From positions 6,021,001-6,085,000 of the forward strand of contig NZ_CP059322.2 in NCBI RefSeq assembly GCF_013694245.2: a stretch of DNA of 64,000 bases, in the 5' to 3' direction. Every line of letters starts with the position of its first letter. Within the stretch, counting starts at the first letter, position 1. The position numbers were made by a program, and so were the translations under genes. The notes beneath the pieces were generated by a model. It was not told the DNA's origin. It ran no database searches and was given only the letters and a program-made list of their open reading frames with translations. Below, piece by piece: positions 17,292 through 26,541 of the stretch. This DNA comes from Micromonospora ferruginea. GTDB taxonomy: Bacteria; Actinomycetota; Actinomycetes; Mycobacteriales; Micromonosporaceae.

Positions 17292-17939
17292 GTGCCGAAG
17301 CGACGCCGGGTCGGCAACCTGCTGGCGCTCGCCGTGCTCTCCGTGCTGGTCGAGCGCCCGCGCCACCCGTACGAGATCGCCACCGTGCTCCGCGAGCGCG
17401 GCAAGGACCAGGACATGCCGATCAAGTGGGGCTCGCTCTACACCGTGGTGGCGAACCTGGAGCGGCACGGGCTGGTCGCGGCGGCGGAGAGCGGCCGGCA
17501 GGGGCGGCGTCCGGAGCGGACCGTCTACCGGATCACCGACGCCGGGCGAGCCGAGCTCGTGGACTGGACCCGGGAGCTGGTCGCCGTGCCCGAGCGGGAG
17601 CAACCGCGGTTCGAGGCGGGCCTGTCGGTGCTCGGCGCGCTCCACCCGGCCGAGGCGACCGAGCTGCTGCGGCGGCGCCTCGACCGGCTGACCGAGCAGC
17701 TCGACGCGCAGCGGGCGGCGCTGGCCCGGCACGCCCGCGAGGTGCCCCGGCTCTTCCTCGTCGAGGCCGAGTACGACCTGGCCGTCCGGGAGGCCGAGGC
17801 GACCTGGGTGCGCGGGCTGCTCGACGAGTTGACCACCGGTTCGTTGCCCGGGTTGGCCGCCTGGCGGGCCTGGCACGAGACCGGCGCCATGCCGCCCGAG
17901 TGGGCGGAACCGGCGGAGAGGGGGACCGAGACGCACTGA
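17292..17939 (+). CDS. PadR family transcriptional regulator
   Basis: 215 residues. Winged helix: LALAVLSVLVERPRHPYEIA, WGSLYTVVANLERHGLVAAA, then RTVYRITDAGRAEL, followed by a C-terminal dimerisation helix pair (Vir-C type). GTG 17292 is the start, seven bases after AGGAG (17281). A short imperfect palindrome around CTCGCCTACGAG (17262-17273) lies just upstream and could be its own operator. Effector and targets are unknown; the methyltransferase gene downstream is separated by a terminator. Confidence 0.9.
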   Translation: MPKRRRVGNLLALAVLSVLVERPRHPYEIATVLRERGKDQDMPIKWGSLYTVVANLERHGLVAAAESGRQGRRPERTVYRITDAGRAELVDWTRELVAVPEREQPRFEAGLSVLGALHPAEATELLRRRLDRLTEQLDAQRAALARHAREVPRLFLVEAEYDLAVREAEATWVRGLLDELTTGSLPGLAAWRAWHETGAMPPEWAEPAERGTETH

Positions 17940-17947
17940 CCCACGGA

Positions 17948-17980
17948 CCCCGGCGGGGTGCGGTAACACCGCCGCCGGGG
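17948..17980 (+). terminator. Terminator after the PadR gene
   Basis: A 13-bp stem with a single bulged G (17948-17960 with 17967-17980) and six-base loop, eight bases after the stop. Confidence 0.7.
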
Positions 17981-18102
17981 CCCTGACCTGCGAACCGATA
18001 CCGCGGGAACGGCGATCCGGCCGCAAGGTGGCAACCGCAACGATAACCGGGCGTCCGTCCCCGGGTCGGTTCGTGTCCGCACGAATCGAGACGGAGGAAG
18101 AG

Positions 18103-18789
18103 ATGGGTACGAAGGATCTGCGCGCGCCCAAGCGCAAGGTGATGCCCGAGATGGAGGGGGCGACGGCCCGCTGGTACGCCCGCAACCGCGGCTCGGCGGC
18201 CCAGTTGGCCGGGTACCGCCGGCAGGCCGCCGCGCTGGCCGACGGGCTGCCCGACGGGGCGGCGGTGCTGGAGGTGGCGCCCGGCCCCGGTTACCTGGCG
18301 ATCGAGGTGGCCCGGCTCGGGGCGTACCGGATCACCGGGTTGGACGTCAGCCGGACGTTCGTGGCGCTGGCCGGCGAGGCCGCTCGGCGGGCGGGCGTGG
18401 CGGTCGACTTCCGCCAGGGTGACGTCCACGACCTGCCGTTCCCGGCGGGCACGTTCGACCTGGTGGTCTGCCAGGCCGCGTTCAAGAACTTCGTCCGCCC
18501 GGTGCGGGCGCTGGACGAGATGCACCGGGTGCTGCGCCCGGGCGGCCGGGCGGTGATCCACGACCTGCGGGCCGACGCCTCGGCAGCGGACATCGCGCGG
18601 GAGGTGGCCGGGATGGGGGTGGGCCGGCTGGACGCCTTCTGGACCCGTGCGGCGCTGCGGATGCTGCGCCGGCGGGCGGTCACCGCCGACACCTTCGCCC
18701 GGCTCGCCGAGGCGAGCGCGTTCGGCGGTGCCGAGGTGCACCGGGACGGGGCGATCGGTCTGGAGGTGCGGCTCACCCGGGCCGGCTGA
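18103..18789 (+). CDS. Class I SAM-dependent methyltransferase
   Basis: 228 residues, UbiE/Coq5-like. Motif I is VLEVAPGPGYLAIEVARLG, with the acidic end of beta-2 at ITGLDVS; motif II is GDVHDLPFPAGTFDLVVCQA; motif III is LRPGGRAVIHDLRAD. Substrate unknown. ATG 18103 follows GGAGGAAG (18093); an earlier in-frame ATG at 18028 lacks a ribosome site. Likely monocistronic between two terminators. Confidence 0.88.
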   Translation: MGTKDLRAPKRKVMPEMEGATARWYARNRGSAAQLAGYRRQAAALADGLPDGAAVLEVAPGPGYLAIEVARLGAYRITGLDVSRTFVALAGEAARRAGVAVDFRQGDVHDLPFPAGTFDLVVCQAAFKNFVRPVRALDEMHRVLRPGGRAVIHDLRADASAADIAREVAGMGVGRLDAFWTRAALRMLRRRAVTADTFARLAEASAFGGAEVHRDGAIGLEVRLTRAG

Positions 18790-18799
18790 GCACGCGGGA

Positions 18800-18833
18800 A
18801 CGCCCGGGGCTCCACGACGGGAGCCCCGGGCGT
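18800..18833. terminator. Bidirectional terminator, 14-bp perfect stem
   Basis: Arms 18800-18813 and 18820-18833 are perfect reverse complements with a six-base loop, in the gap between the convergent methyltransferase and glycosidase genes. Confidence 0.85.
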
Positions 18834-18839
18834 CACCGG

Positions 18840-20498
18840 TCAGCGGACGAAGCGCGGCGGGCTCGCCGGGCTCTCGTTCGCCAGCCGGTCCAGCGCGGTC
18901 ACGTAGTAGGTGTACCGCGCGCCGTCGGCCGCCGTGGTGTCCACCCAGGACTGGGTGGCGCCGTCGGTGGCCCGGACGGTGCCGACCAGGTGGGACGCGT
19001 CGGCGAAGTCGCACCGACCGGCCAGGCCGGTGCCGTCGAACCGGTAGATCGCGTACGAGGTGGCGGTGCCGAGCGGGCCCCTGCCGTCGGCGGGCTGCCG
19101 CCAGCTCAGCCGCACCCCGTCCGCCTCCCGCTGGGCCTTGGTGACCACCGGGAAGAGCAGCGGCTTGTGCGGCAGGTGCGTCATGGTCGGCACCAGCGCC
19201 GGCCGCGAGTAGTGCTCGGCGGCGTAGATGTCGGTGGCGCCGAGACGGTTGGCCCGGACCTGCACCGCCGAGAAGTGCACGTTGCCGAGCACCTCCGGGT
19301 ACGACCGGTTGAGCGTCAGGTGGTTCGACAGCTCCTGCGGGTTCATCCAGAACGACCCGTACGCCGGGTCACCGCTCTTGTAGTCGGCCTGACCGATGTA
19401 GAGCTGGACGCGGGTGCCGCGCACCTGTTCCGCCCACCACGGCACCAGCCGGGCGTAGTCGGCGGCCGGGTACTGGCCGATGTACCAGTAGAGCTGCGGC
19501 ACGATGTAGTCGACCCACTCCTCCTTCACCCACTTGCGGGTGTCGGCGGAGATGATGTCGTACGACTGCGATCCGGTGGTGTCCGAGCCGTTCGGGTCGG
19601 CCGACGCGTTGCGCCAGATGCCGAACGGGCTGACGCCGAACTTCACCCACGGCTTGGCCGCCTTGATCTTGGCGTTCATCTCCCGCACCAGCAGGTTGAT
19701 GTTGTCCCGCCGCCAGTCGGCCTTGTCGGTGAACCCGCGGTTGTACTGCGCGAAGGTGGCGTCGTCGGGCACCTGCCAGGTGCCGCTCGGGTAGGGGTAG
19801 AAGTAGTCGTCGAAGTGCACGCCGTCGACGTCGTACCGGTTGACCGCGTCCATCATCGCGGTCTGGACGAACTCGCGGACCGCCGGGATGCCGGGGTTGT
19901 AGTAGAGCCGGCTGCCGGCGACGCCGGCCGGCGGGTAGGCGAAGACCCAGTCCGGGTGCGCCCGGGCCGGGCTGTCCGGCGCGAGCTGCGACACGTCGGC
20001 GCCGGCGCCGCCGGGGGCCGGCATGGAGACGCGGTACGGGTTGAACCAGGCGTGGAACTCCAGGTTCCGCTTGTGCGACTCGGCGACCAGGAAGGCCAGC
20101 GGGTCCCAGCCCGGGTTCTTGCCGCGCACGCCGGTCAGGTATTCCGACCACGGCTCGTACGGCGAGGGCCAGAACGCGTCCGCGGTGGGGCGGACCTGGA
20201 CCACGACGGCGTTGTGGTTGAGCTTCTGGGCCAGGTCGAGCCAGCCCAGGTATTCGGCCTTCTGCTTGGCCACCTGGTCCGGCGCGGTCCAGGAGTCCTT
20301 GCTGGGCCAGTCGATGTTCGTCACCGAGGCGATCCACATGGCCCGGAACTGCCGCTTAGGGGTGGCCGGGTTGGTGACGCAGTCGGTGGTCGGGGACGTT
20401 GTCGTCTCATTCGGGGCGGCCTGCGCCGGGGCGCCGGCGACCAGCGCGCCGAGCAGCGCCACGGCCAGCGCGGCAGCCCTGAGCGGAGTTGCCTTCAT
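18840..20498 (-). CDS. Secreted GHL10-type glycoside hydrolase-like protein (YngK family)
   Basis: 552 residues. Signal peptide 1-28 (MKATPLRAAALAVALLGALV, APAQA cut). The catalytic-type barrel spans about 45-410: FRAMWIASVTNIDWPS, VVVQVRPTADAFWPS, YDVDGVHFDDYFYPYP and VKFGVSPFGIWR are hallmark strands. The last about 90 residues form a fibronectin type III-like domain. Family members (DUF187/GHL10) act on cell-wall or other polysaccharides; the exact substrate is unknown. ATG 20498 starts the signal peptide with AGGGA upstream; a longer frame to 20567 adds no sensible sequence. Confidence 0.87.
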   Translation of the reverse strand: MKATPLRAAALAVALLGALVAGAPAQAAPNETTTSPTTDCVTNPATPKRQFRAMWIASVTNIDWPSKDSWTAPDQVAKQKAEYLGWLDLAQKLNHNAVVVQVRPTADAFWPSPYEPWSEYLTGVRGKNPGWDPLAFLVAESHKRNLEFHAWFNPYRVSMPAPGGAGADVSQLAPDSPARAHPDWVFAYPPAGVAGSRLYYNPGIPAVREFVQTAMMDAVNRYDVDGVHFDDYFYPYPSGTWQVPDDATFAQYNRGFTDKADWRRDNINLLVREMNAKIKAAKPWVKFGVSPFGIWRNASADPNGSDTTGSQSYDIISADTRKWVKEEWVDYIVPQLYWYIGQYPAADYARLVPWWAEQVRGTRVQLYIGQADYKSGDPAYGSFWMNPQELSNHLTLNRSYPEVLGNVHFSAVQVRANRLGATDIYAAEHYSRPALVPTMTHLPHKPLLFPVVTKAQREADGVRLSWRQPADGRGPLGTATSYAIYRFDGTGLAGRCDFADASHLVGTVRATDGATQSWVDTTAADGARYTYYVTALDRLANESPASPPRFVR

Positions 20499-20789
20499 GC
20501 GGTGCGGTCCCTTCGTCGGGTCCGGGGGACGGACGGCGGCTACGGCAACATTCGCCGCTAAATTCAAGCCACCGGTAGGAAACTTTCATCTATCCCGACC
20601 TGGCGCAAGACCCCGGCCCGGATCGATGCGCCGGTGCCCGCCGCACGGGTCGCGGTGGGCGGGATCACTTCGCGGATCGTGACCATTCCGACACCTCGCG
20701 TACGGGGTTGGGTGGGGGAGCGGCTGGGTAGCTTGGCCGGTCACGGGCCGCCGACCCTGGCGGTTCGCCACGGTTGGGGGAGGTGATCC

Positions 20790-22283
20790 ATGTCAGTCCT
20801 GCGGACCAAGCCGATCAAGGACGTGCTCGCCCAGGGCGACGCCGACGGCGAGGACGGCAAGCCCGGACTCAAGCGTCGGCTCGGCGCGTTCGACCTGATG
20901 GGCTTCGGCATCGGGATCGTGATCGGCACCGGGATCTTCACGCTGACCGGCGTCGAGGCGAAGAACAGCGCGGGACCCGGCGTGGTGATCTCCTTCGGCA
21001 TCGCCGGCGTGGTCGCGCTGCTCGCCGCGCTCTGCTACGCCGAGCTGGCCGCCAGCGTGCCGACCGCCGGCAGCGCCTACACCTACGCGTACGCCACCAT
21101 GGGCGAGATCGTCGCCTGGATCATCGGCTGGGACCTGCTGCTGGAGTTCGCGCTCGGCGCGGCGGTGGTGGCCCGCGGCTGGTCCGGCTACCTCGCCGAC
21201 CTGTTCGGCCTGCCCAGCGCCTGGTTCGCCGAGGAGGGCAGCATCGTCAACCTGGGCGCCATCGGCATCGTGCTGCTGCTCGGCGTGGTCGCCATCGTCG
21301 GCATCCGTGAGTCCGCCCGGGTCACCAACGTGCTGGTGCTGGTGAAGGTGGCGATCTGTGCCTTCGTGGTCATCGCCGGGCTGTTCTTCGTCAAGGCGGC
21401 CAACCTCACCCCGTTCATCCCGTCCAGCGAGCCGGCCGGCGCCGGTGACGACGGCATCAAGCAGCCGGTCACCCAGGCGCTTTTCGGGCTGGAGCCCTCC
21501 GTCTTCGGCTTCGTCGGGGTGCTCACCGCCGCCGCGGTGGTGTTCTTCGCGTACACCGGGTTCGAGGCCGTGGCGAACCTCGGTGAGGAGACCCGCAAGC
21601 CCAAGCGCGACCTGCCGCTGGGCCTGCTCGGCACGCTGGTCATCTCCACCGTGCTCTACATCGGCGTCTCGCTGGTCGTGGTCGGCATGGTCAAGTACAC
21701 CGAGATCGACGAGGGCGCGCCGATCGCGTCCGCGTTCCGGGCGGTCGGCGCCGGCTGGGCCGCCACGCTCGTCTCCATCGCCGCCGTCGCCGGCCTGACC
21801 AGCGTCATCCTGGTCGACCTGGTGGCCATGGGCCGGATCGGCTTCGCCATCGCCCGGGACGGGCTCATCCCACCCTCGATCGCCAAGGTGCACCCGCGCT
21901 GGGGCACGCCGTACCGGATCGCCGCGATCATGACGGTGGCGGTGGCGCTGCTGGCCGGCTTCCTGCCGCTGTCCGCGCTCGCCGACCTGGTCAGCATCGG
22001 CGCGCTCTGCGCGTTCATGCTGGTCGCGATCGCGGTGCCGATCCTGCGCAAGCGGCGCCCCGACCTGGACCGGCCGTTCAAGGTGCCGTTCTCGCCGGTG
22101 CTGCCGATCGTCACGGCGGCGGCCTGCCTCTACCTCAGCCTCAACCTGTCGGTGGAGACCTGGGTGCGGTTCCTGATCTGGATGGCGCTCGGGGCGATCA
22201 TCTACTTCGGCTACGGGCACCGCAAGAACCGGCTGGCCCGCCGCGAGCACGCCGACGACACCCCCGAGCCCGCCCAGGTGTAA
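20790..22283 (+). CDS. APC superfamily amino-acid/cation permease
   Basis: 497 residues, about 12 transmembrane helices. The first helix FGIGIVIGTGIFTLTGVEA carries the APC substrate-binding Gly-rich break; CYAELAASVPTAGSAYTYAY and FFAYTGFEAVANLGEETRKP are CAT/APA-family signatures, so a basic amino acid or polyamine transporter of the plasma membrane is most likely. Start ATG has GGGGGAGG upstream (20774-20781). The TAA stop lies inside the palindrome 22281-22363. Confidence 0.9.
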   Translation: MSVLRTKPIKDVLAQGDADGEDGKPGLKRRLGAFDLMGFGIGIVIGTGIFTLTGVEAKNSAGPGVVISFGIAGVVALLAALCYAELAASVPTAGSAYTYAYATMGEIVAWIIGWDLLLEFALGAAVVARGWSGYLADLFGLPSAWFAEEGSIVNLGAIGIVLLLGVVAIVGIRESARVTNVLVLVKVAICAFVVIAGLFFVKAANLTPFIPSSEPAGAGDDGIKQPVTQALFGLEPSVFGFVGVLTAAAVVFFAYTGFEAVANLGEETRKPKRDLPLGLLGTLVISTVLYIGVSLVVVGMVKYTEIDEGAPIASAFRAVGAGWAATLVSIAAVAGLTSVILVDLVAMGRIGFAIARDGLIPPSIAKVHPRWGTPYRIAAIMTVAVALLAGFLPLSALADLVSIGALCAFMLVAIAVPILRKRRPDLDRPFKVPFSPVLPIVTAAACLYLSLNLSVETWVRFLIWMALGAIIYFGYGHRKNRLARREHADDTPEPAQV

Positions 22284-22363
22284 GGCGGGGGCCCCGCTTA
22301 ACACTCGGGTGTTAAGCGGGGCCCCTTCCTATACCGAAAACGTTAAGCGGGGCCCCCGCCTTA
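22281..22363. terminator. Three-armed palindromic terminator spanning both stop codons
   Basis: Arm A 22281-22302 is the exact reverse complement of arm C 22342-22363 (22 bp); the inner 15 bases of A (22288-22302) also pair perfectly with arm B 22311-22325. A can therefore fold with B or with C but not both. The TAA of the permease gene (22281-22283) and the TAA of the convergent GH43 gene (22363-22361) are the outer ends of the arms. It works as a terminator in either direction and looks like a repeat element that fixed itself there. Confidence 0.8.
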
Positions 22364-23368
22364 CCGCTGCACCTCGCGGAGCGGGCCTCGGACGGACGGG
22401 GTGCCGTTGGTCCAGGTCAGCTCGTTCAGCCAGATCTGGCGGCCCGGGTCGGTGGTGCCCTCCTGGCCCGGCGGCCACGCGTGGTAGAGCAGCCAGGTGC
22501 GGCCGTCCTGCTCGACGATCGAGGCGTGCCCCGGCCCGGTCGCCACGTCGTTGCTCTTCAGGATCGGGTTCTCCGGCGCCTTCACGCACGGCCCGGTCGG
22601 GCCCTCGCACACCGCGTAGCCCTCGGCGTACGTGTCCTTGTCGTAGGCGTTGGCGGCGAAGAACAGGAACAGCTTGCCGTCGTGCCGGTGGAAGAACGGC
22701 CCCTCGATCAGGGTGCCCTCCCACGGTTCGGTCTGCCTGAGCAGCTTCGTCGCCGGGCCGGTCAGCGTCAGCCCGTCCGGCGAGAGACGCTGCGACCAGA
22801 GCCAGGTGTCCACCCCGATCGCGTTGCCGTCGTTCTTCCACAGCAGCCACAGGCTGCCGTCGGTGTCCCGGAACGGGCTCGCGTCGATCGAGCCGCCCAG
22901 GTCCGGCTGGCAGACCAGCGGCTTGTCGGAGTCGTCCGCGTACGGCCCGAGCGGCGTGCTCGCCACCGCCCGGCCCAGGCACTGCCGGCCGGAGGCGCGG
23001 TCGGCCACCGTGTAGTAGAGGACGAACCGGTCCGGGGCGAGCTGGATCGCCTCCGGCGCCCACGTCTTGCCCGCGTCCGCCCAGTCCGGCAGTTCCGGCA
23101 GCGCGTCACCGGCCGGGGTCCACTCGACCAGGTCGGGCGAGGTGAGCACCGGGACGTTCCGGCCGCCGGCGTTGGTGTGGAACAGGTACCAGGTGTCGCC
23201 GACCCGGATCGCCTGCGGGTCGGGGGCGTCGGTCTTGACGACCGGGTTGGTGAACACGTTCGCGTCCTTCGGCGTACTCGATTCGGTGGTGGACCCGCCG
23301 CCGCAGCCGGTGGCGAGCAGCGCGGCGGCCAGGGCCGCCGCGCCGCGCCGGACACGTCGGTCGGTCAT
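22361..23368 (-). CDS. GH43-family arabinan-active lipoprotein
   Basis: 335 residues. Lipoprotein signal ending LATGC (Cys22 region), then a five-bladed propeller of GH43: NPVVKTDAPDPQAIRVGDTW supplies the catalytic base Asp, GGSIDASPFRDTDG the pKa modulator Asp, and LIEGPFFHR the acid Glu. It should release arabinose or arabino-oligosaccharides at the cell surface. Last gene of the arabinan operon; its start overlaps the upstream permease stop by ATGA (23365-23368). Ends within the palindromic terminator. Confidence 0.9.
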   Translation of the reverse strand: MTDRRVRRGAAALAAALLATGCGGGSTTESSTPKDANVFTNPVVKTDAPDPQAIRVGDTWYLFHTNAGGRNVPVLTSPDLVEWTPAGDALPELPDWADAGKTWAPEAIQLAPDRFVLYYTVADRASGRQCLGRAVASTPLGPYADDSDKPLVCQPDLGGSIDASPFRDTDGSLWLLWKNDGNAIGVDTWLWSQRLSPDGLTLTGPATKLLRQTEPWEGTLIEGPFFHRHDGKLFLFFAANAYDKDTYAEGYAVCEGPTGPCVKAPENPILKSNDVATGPGHASIVEQDGRTWLLYHAWPPGQEGTTDPGRQIWLNELTWTNGTPSVRGPLREVQR

Positions 23369-24189
23369 CCCTTCAGGCCGCTGCGGGAGACGCCCTGGAT
23401 GACGTGGCGCTGGGCGAACACGAACAGGATCAGCACCGGCACGCTGGCCAGCATCGCCCCCGCCATGATCACCGGATAGTCGGTCACGTACGCGCCCTGG
23501 AGCAGGCCCAGACCCGCCGGCAGGGTCAGCCGTTCCGGGCTGAACAGCACGTACACCGGCCAGAGGAAGTCGTTCCAGTTGGTCAGGAACGACAGCACGG
23601 CCAGCGTGGCCAGGGCCGGCTTCGACAGCGGCAGCAGCACCTGGCGGAAGATCTGCCACTGGTTCGCCCCGTCCAGCACCGCCGCCTCCTCCAGCTCGGC
23701 GGGGATGGAGAGGAAGAACTGGCGCAGGAAGAACACCCCGAACGCGCTGGCCGCGCCGGGCACCACCACCACGGTCAAGGTGTCGATCCAGTTGATCCGC
23801 TCGGCGATGATGAAGTTCGGGATGATCAGCGAGGTGGGCGGCAGGAAGAGCGTGCCCACGATCAGCGCGAACAGCAGGCCGCGACCGCGGAACCGCATCC
23901 GGGCCAGGGCGTACGCGGCCATCGACGCGGTCACCAGCACCAGCAGCGTGTGCAGGGTGGCCGCCAGCATGCTGTTGAGGAACCAGCGCAGCACCGGATT
24001 GGCGGTGTTGTTGAGGATCTGGTCGTAGCCGTAGGTGGAGAACGGGTTCGGCAGCCAGCTCGGCGGGTCCTGCTGGGCGACGTCGTACGTCTTCACCGAC
24101 GTCAACAGCATCCACACCAGGGGGGTCACGAAGATCAGGGTGATCAGGATCAGCGCGGCGTAGCGCGCCACCGGGCGCAGTTTCGACAT
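23365..24189 (-). CDS. Sugar ABC importer permease, MalG type
   Basis: 274 residues with six transmembrane helices and the cytoplasmic EAA loop LEEAAVLDGANQWQIFRQVL at about 175-195 that docks on the ATPase. Carbohydrate uptake 1 (CUT1) family. Ribosome site GAGGGG upstream of ATG 24189, 10 bases after the MalF-type gene. No ATPase gene is in the locus, so a shared MsiK-type ATPase elsewhere would energise it (inference from the usual actinobacterial arrangement). Confidence 0.92.
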   Translation of the reverse strand: MSKLRPVARYAALILITLIFVTPLVWMLLTSVKTYDVAQQDPPSWLPNPFSTYGYDQILNNTANPVLRWFLNSMLAATLHTLLVLVTASMAAYALARMRFRGRGLLFALIVGTLFLPPTSLIIPNFIIAERINWIDTLTVVVVPGAASAFGVFFLRQFFLSIPAELEEAAVLDGANQWQIFRQVLLPLSKPALATLAVLSFLTNWNDFLWPVYVLFSPERLTLPAGLGLLQGAYVTDYPVIMAGAMLASVPVLILFVFAQRHVIQGVSRSGLKG

Positions 24190-24199
24190 GGTCGGCCCC

Positions 24200-25162
24200 T
24201 CAGTCTTCCCGGTAGCGGAACAGCCGGAAGTTGACGACGCTCACCACCGCCAGCATCAGCGCGAAGAACACGCTCATCGCGGCGGCCCGACCGGCGTCGT
24301 AGTCGCGCAGGCCCTCGTCCACGATCCGCCAGACCACCGTTCGGGTCTGCTCGCCCGGCGCGCCCTGGGTGATCAGGAGCGCCTGCCCGAAGACGTTCGC
24401 CGAGGCGAGGATCGTGGTGGTGAGGACGAAGAGCACGACCGGGCGCAGGCCGGGGATCGTCACGTGGCGGAACCGGTCCCACCCGCCGGCGCCGTCGACC
24501 TTCGCCGCCTCGTACAGCTCGGGCGGGATGTCCTGGAGACCGGCCAGGTAGATCACCGCGTTGAAGCCGCAGGTCCACCAGACGGTCACGCCGACCAGGG
24601 AGACCCAGGCCCACGGCACGTCGGTGACCCACGGCGTGTCCGAGGGCAGGCCGACCGCGCCGAGCAGCAGGTTGACCAGGCCCAGGTTGGCGTCGAGCAG
24701 GAAGCGCCAGAGCAGGCCGATCACCGCCACGCCCAGCACGTACGGGGCGAAGAACGCGGCCCGGAAGAAGGTGCGGCCGGGGAACGAGCGGTTCAGCAGC
24801 AGCGCCAGCCCCAGCGGGATGACCACCAGCAGCGGCACCGAGAACAGCGTGAAGATGCCGGTCGCCCGGACGCTCGACCACCAGTCCCCGTAGATGGCCG
24901 AGTCGCTGGAGAACAGGTCCTGGTAGTTGTCGAACCCGATGAACGGCCGGTTGGGCAGTTGCAGGTCCCACTGGTGCAGGCTGATCCAGACGCCGAACAG
25001 GATCGGTGCCAGGCCGAAGACGCCGAACAGGACCAGGTACGGCGCGAGGAAGAGGTACGGCGTCGCCCGGTTGCCGCGCTGCGTCGCGCGCCGGCGACTG
25101 GTGGGCCCCGACGGGGGCGGCGCGCTGTCACGCGCCGCCCCGGCCTCGATCACGTCCGCCAC
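24200..25162 (-). CDS. Sugar ABC importer permease, MalF type
   Basis: 320 residues, six transmembrane helices after a hydrophilic N-terminus; EAA loop YEAAKVDGAGGWDRFRHVTI. Start is GTG at 25162, six bases after the binding-protein stop, without a convincing ribosome site, so translation is probably coupled to the upstream gene. Partner of the MalG-type protein in a CUT1 importer for arabino-oligosaccharides (substrate inferred from GH51 and GH43 neighbours). Confidence 0.92.
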   Translation of the reverse strand: MADVIEAGAARDSAPPPSGPTSRRRATQRGNRATPYLFLAPYLVLFGVFGLAPILFGVWISLHQWDLQLPNRPFIGFDNYQDLFSSDSAIYGDWWSSVRATGIFTLFSVPLLVVIPLGLALLLNRSFPGRTFFRAAFFAPYVLGVAVIGLLWRFLLDANLGLVNLLLGAVGLPSDTPWVTDVPWAWVSLVGVTVWWTCGFNAVIYLAGLQDIPPELYEAAKVDGAGGWDRFRHVTIPGLRPVVLFVLTTTILASANVFGQALLITQGAPGEQTRTVVWRIVDEGLRDYDAGRAAAMSVFFALMLAVVSVVNFRLFRYRED

Positions 25163-25168
25163 GACGGA

Positions 25169-26503
25169 TCAGTTCCCGTACTTCTTGCGGTTGTCCTCGA
25201 GCTGCTTGTTGGCCTTGGCCACGCCGTCGTCGAGCGCCTGCTTCGGCGACTTCTTGTTCAGCGCCGCCTCGTTGAAGGCGTTGTAGAAGGTCAGGACGAC
25301 CTCGCCGAGGCCCGGCACGGCCGGCGGGAACGCCGCGTACTCCAGCTCCGGGGCGAGCGCGTTGACCTCGGTGAGCGCCTTGAACTCGGCGCTGTCCCGG
25401 ACCGCCTTGCGGGCCGGCACCTGGCCGCCCTTGGCCCAGTCCAGCGAGTGCTGGCTGAGCCAGTTGATGAAGACCTTCGCGCCGGAGACCTTGTTCTCGT
25501 TGGCCGAGCGCTGCTTGACGATGGTGAAGTTGTGCGAGTTCGCCCAGGCGGCGGGCTGGCTGCCGATCTGGGGCAGCGGCGCGACGCCCCACTGCACGTT
25601 CGGGCTCTTCTTCAGGTCGTTGATCTGCCAGATGCCGTTCCAGTTGAAGGCGTTCTTGCCGCTCTTGAACGCCAGGTAGTCGGCGTCCTGGCCGACGTTG
25701 GCCGGCGAGTGGCCCTGCTTGATCAGGTCGACCAGCCAGGTGCACGCCTCGACCGCCGGGTCGGAGTTGAAGGTCGCCTTCGCCACCTCGTCGTCGAAGA
25801 GCTTCCCGCCCCACTGGTGCAGCAGGCTGTAGAACGTCATGCCGCCGGTGAACTGGAACGGGCTGACCCAGAAGCCCTGCACGCCCGACTTCTTCAGCTC
25901 GGTCAGCGCGGCGGTGTACTCGTCCTTCGTCGCCGGCGGCTTGTTCGGGTCCAGGCCGGCCTTCTGCATCACGGCCTTGTTGTAGTAGAAGCCCAGCGGG
26001 TGCATGTCCAGCGGGATGCCGAACCGCTTCTCGTTGTACAGGCCGCCCTTCCACACGGTGGGGGCGAAGTCGCCCTCGTTGAGTTCCAGGTTCTTGGCCA
26101 CGTCGTCCAGCTCACTGATCGTGCCGCGGGCGGCGAACGTGGCGAGCTGGTCCATGTGCATGACCGCGATGTCCGGGCCGTTGCCGCTGGAGACCGCGCC
26201 GGGCAGCTTGCTGTAGTAGTCCGCCCACTCGTAGGTGACCACGCTGACCGCGATGTTCTGGTGCTCGCTGTTGAACTGCTGCACCAGCGCCTTGAAGATG
26301 TCGCCGTCACCGCCGGTGAAGCCGTTCCACAGCTTCAGGTCGACCTTCGGGCCGGTGTAGTCCTTGCCGCCGTTGCCCGCCGAGCCGGCCTTGTCGGGGC
26401 TGCTGCTGCCGCCACCGCACCCGGCCAGGGTCAGCGAGGCCGCCGTGCCGAGGCCGACACCGAGGCCGAGCAGGCGCCGCCGGCTCATCTCGTTCTGGAT
26501 CAT
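25169..26503 (-). CDS. Sugar ABC importer substrate-binding lipoprotein
   Basis: 444 residues. N-terminal MSRRRLLGLGVGLG resembles a twin-arginine signal and ends in lipobox LAGC, so the protein may be exported folded and lipid-anchored. The mature part is a type I (CUT1, UgpB/MalE-like) binding protein: LWNGFTGGDGDIFKALVQQF, GPDIAVMHMDQ, YNEKRFGIPLD and GFYYNKAVM. ATG 26503 has AAGGAG at 26514-26509. Presumed ligand is arabinan breakdown oligosaccharides. Confidence 0.92.
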   Translation of the reverse strand: MIQNEMSRRRLLGLGVGLGTAASLTLAGCGGGSSSPDKAGSAGNGGKDYTGPKVDLKLWNGFTGGDGDIFKALVQQFNSEHQNIAVSVVTYEWADYYSKLPGAVSSGNGPDIAVMHMDQLATFAARGTISELDDVAKNLELNEGDFAPTVWKGGLYNEKRFGIPLDMHPLGFYYNKAVMQKAGLDPNKPPATKDEYTAALTELKKSGVQGFWVSPFQFTGGMTFYSLLHQWGGKLFDDEVAKATFNSDPAVEACTWLVDLIKQGHSPANVGQDADYLAFKSGKNAFNWNGIWQINDLKKSPNVQWGVAPLPQIGSQPAAWANSHNFTIVKQRSANENKVSGAKVFINWLSQHSLDWAKGGQVPARKAVRDSAEFKALTEVNALAPELEYAAFPPAVPGLGEVVLTFYNAFNEAALNKKSPKQALDDGVAKANKQLEDNRKKYGN

Positions 26504-26541
26504 GCGAACTCCTTGGGGGACGGAATTGGAGTATTGCCTGG

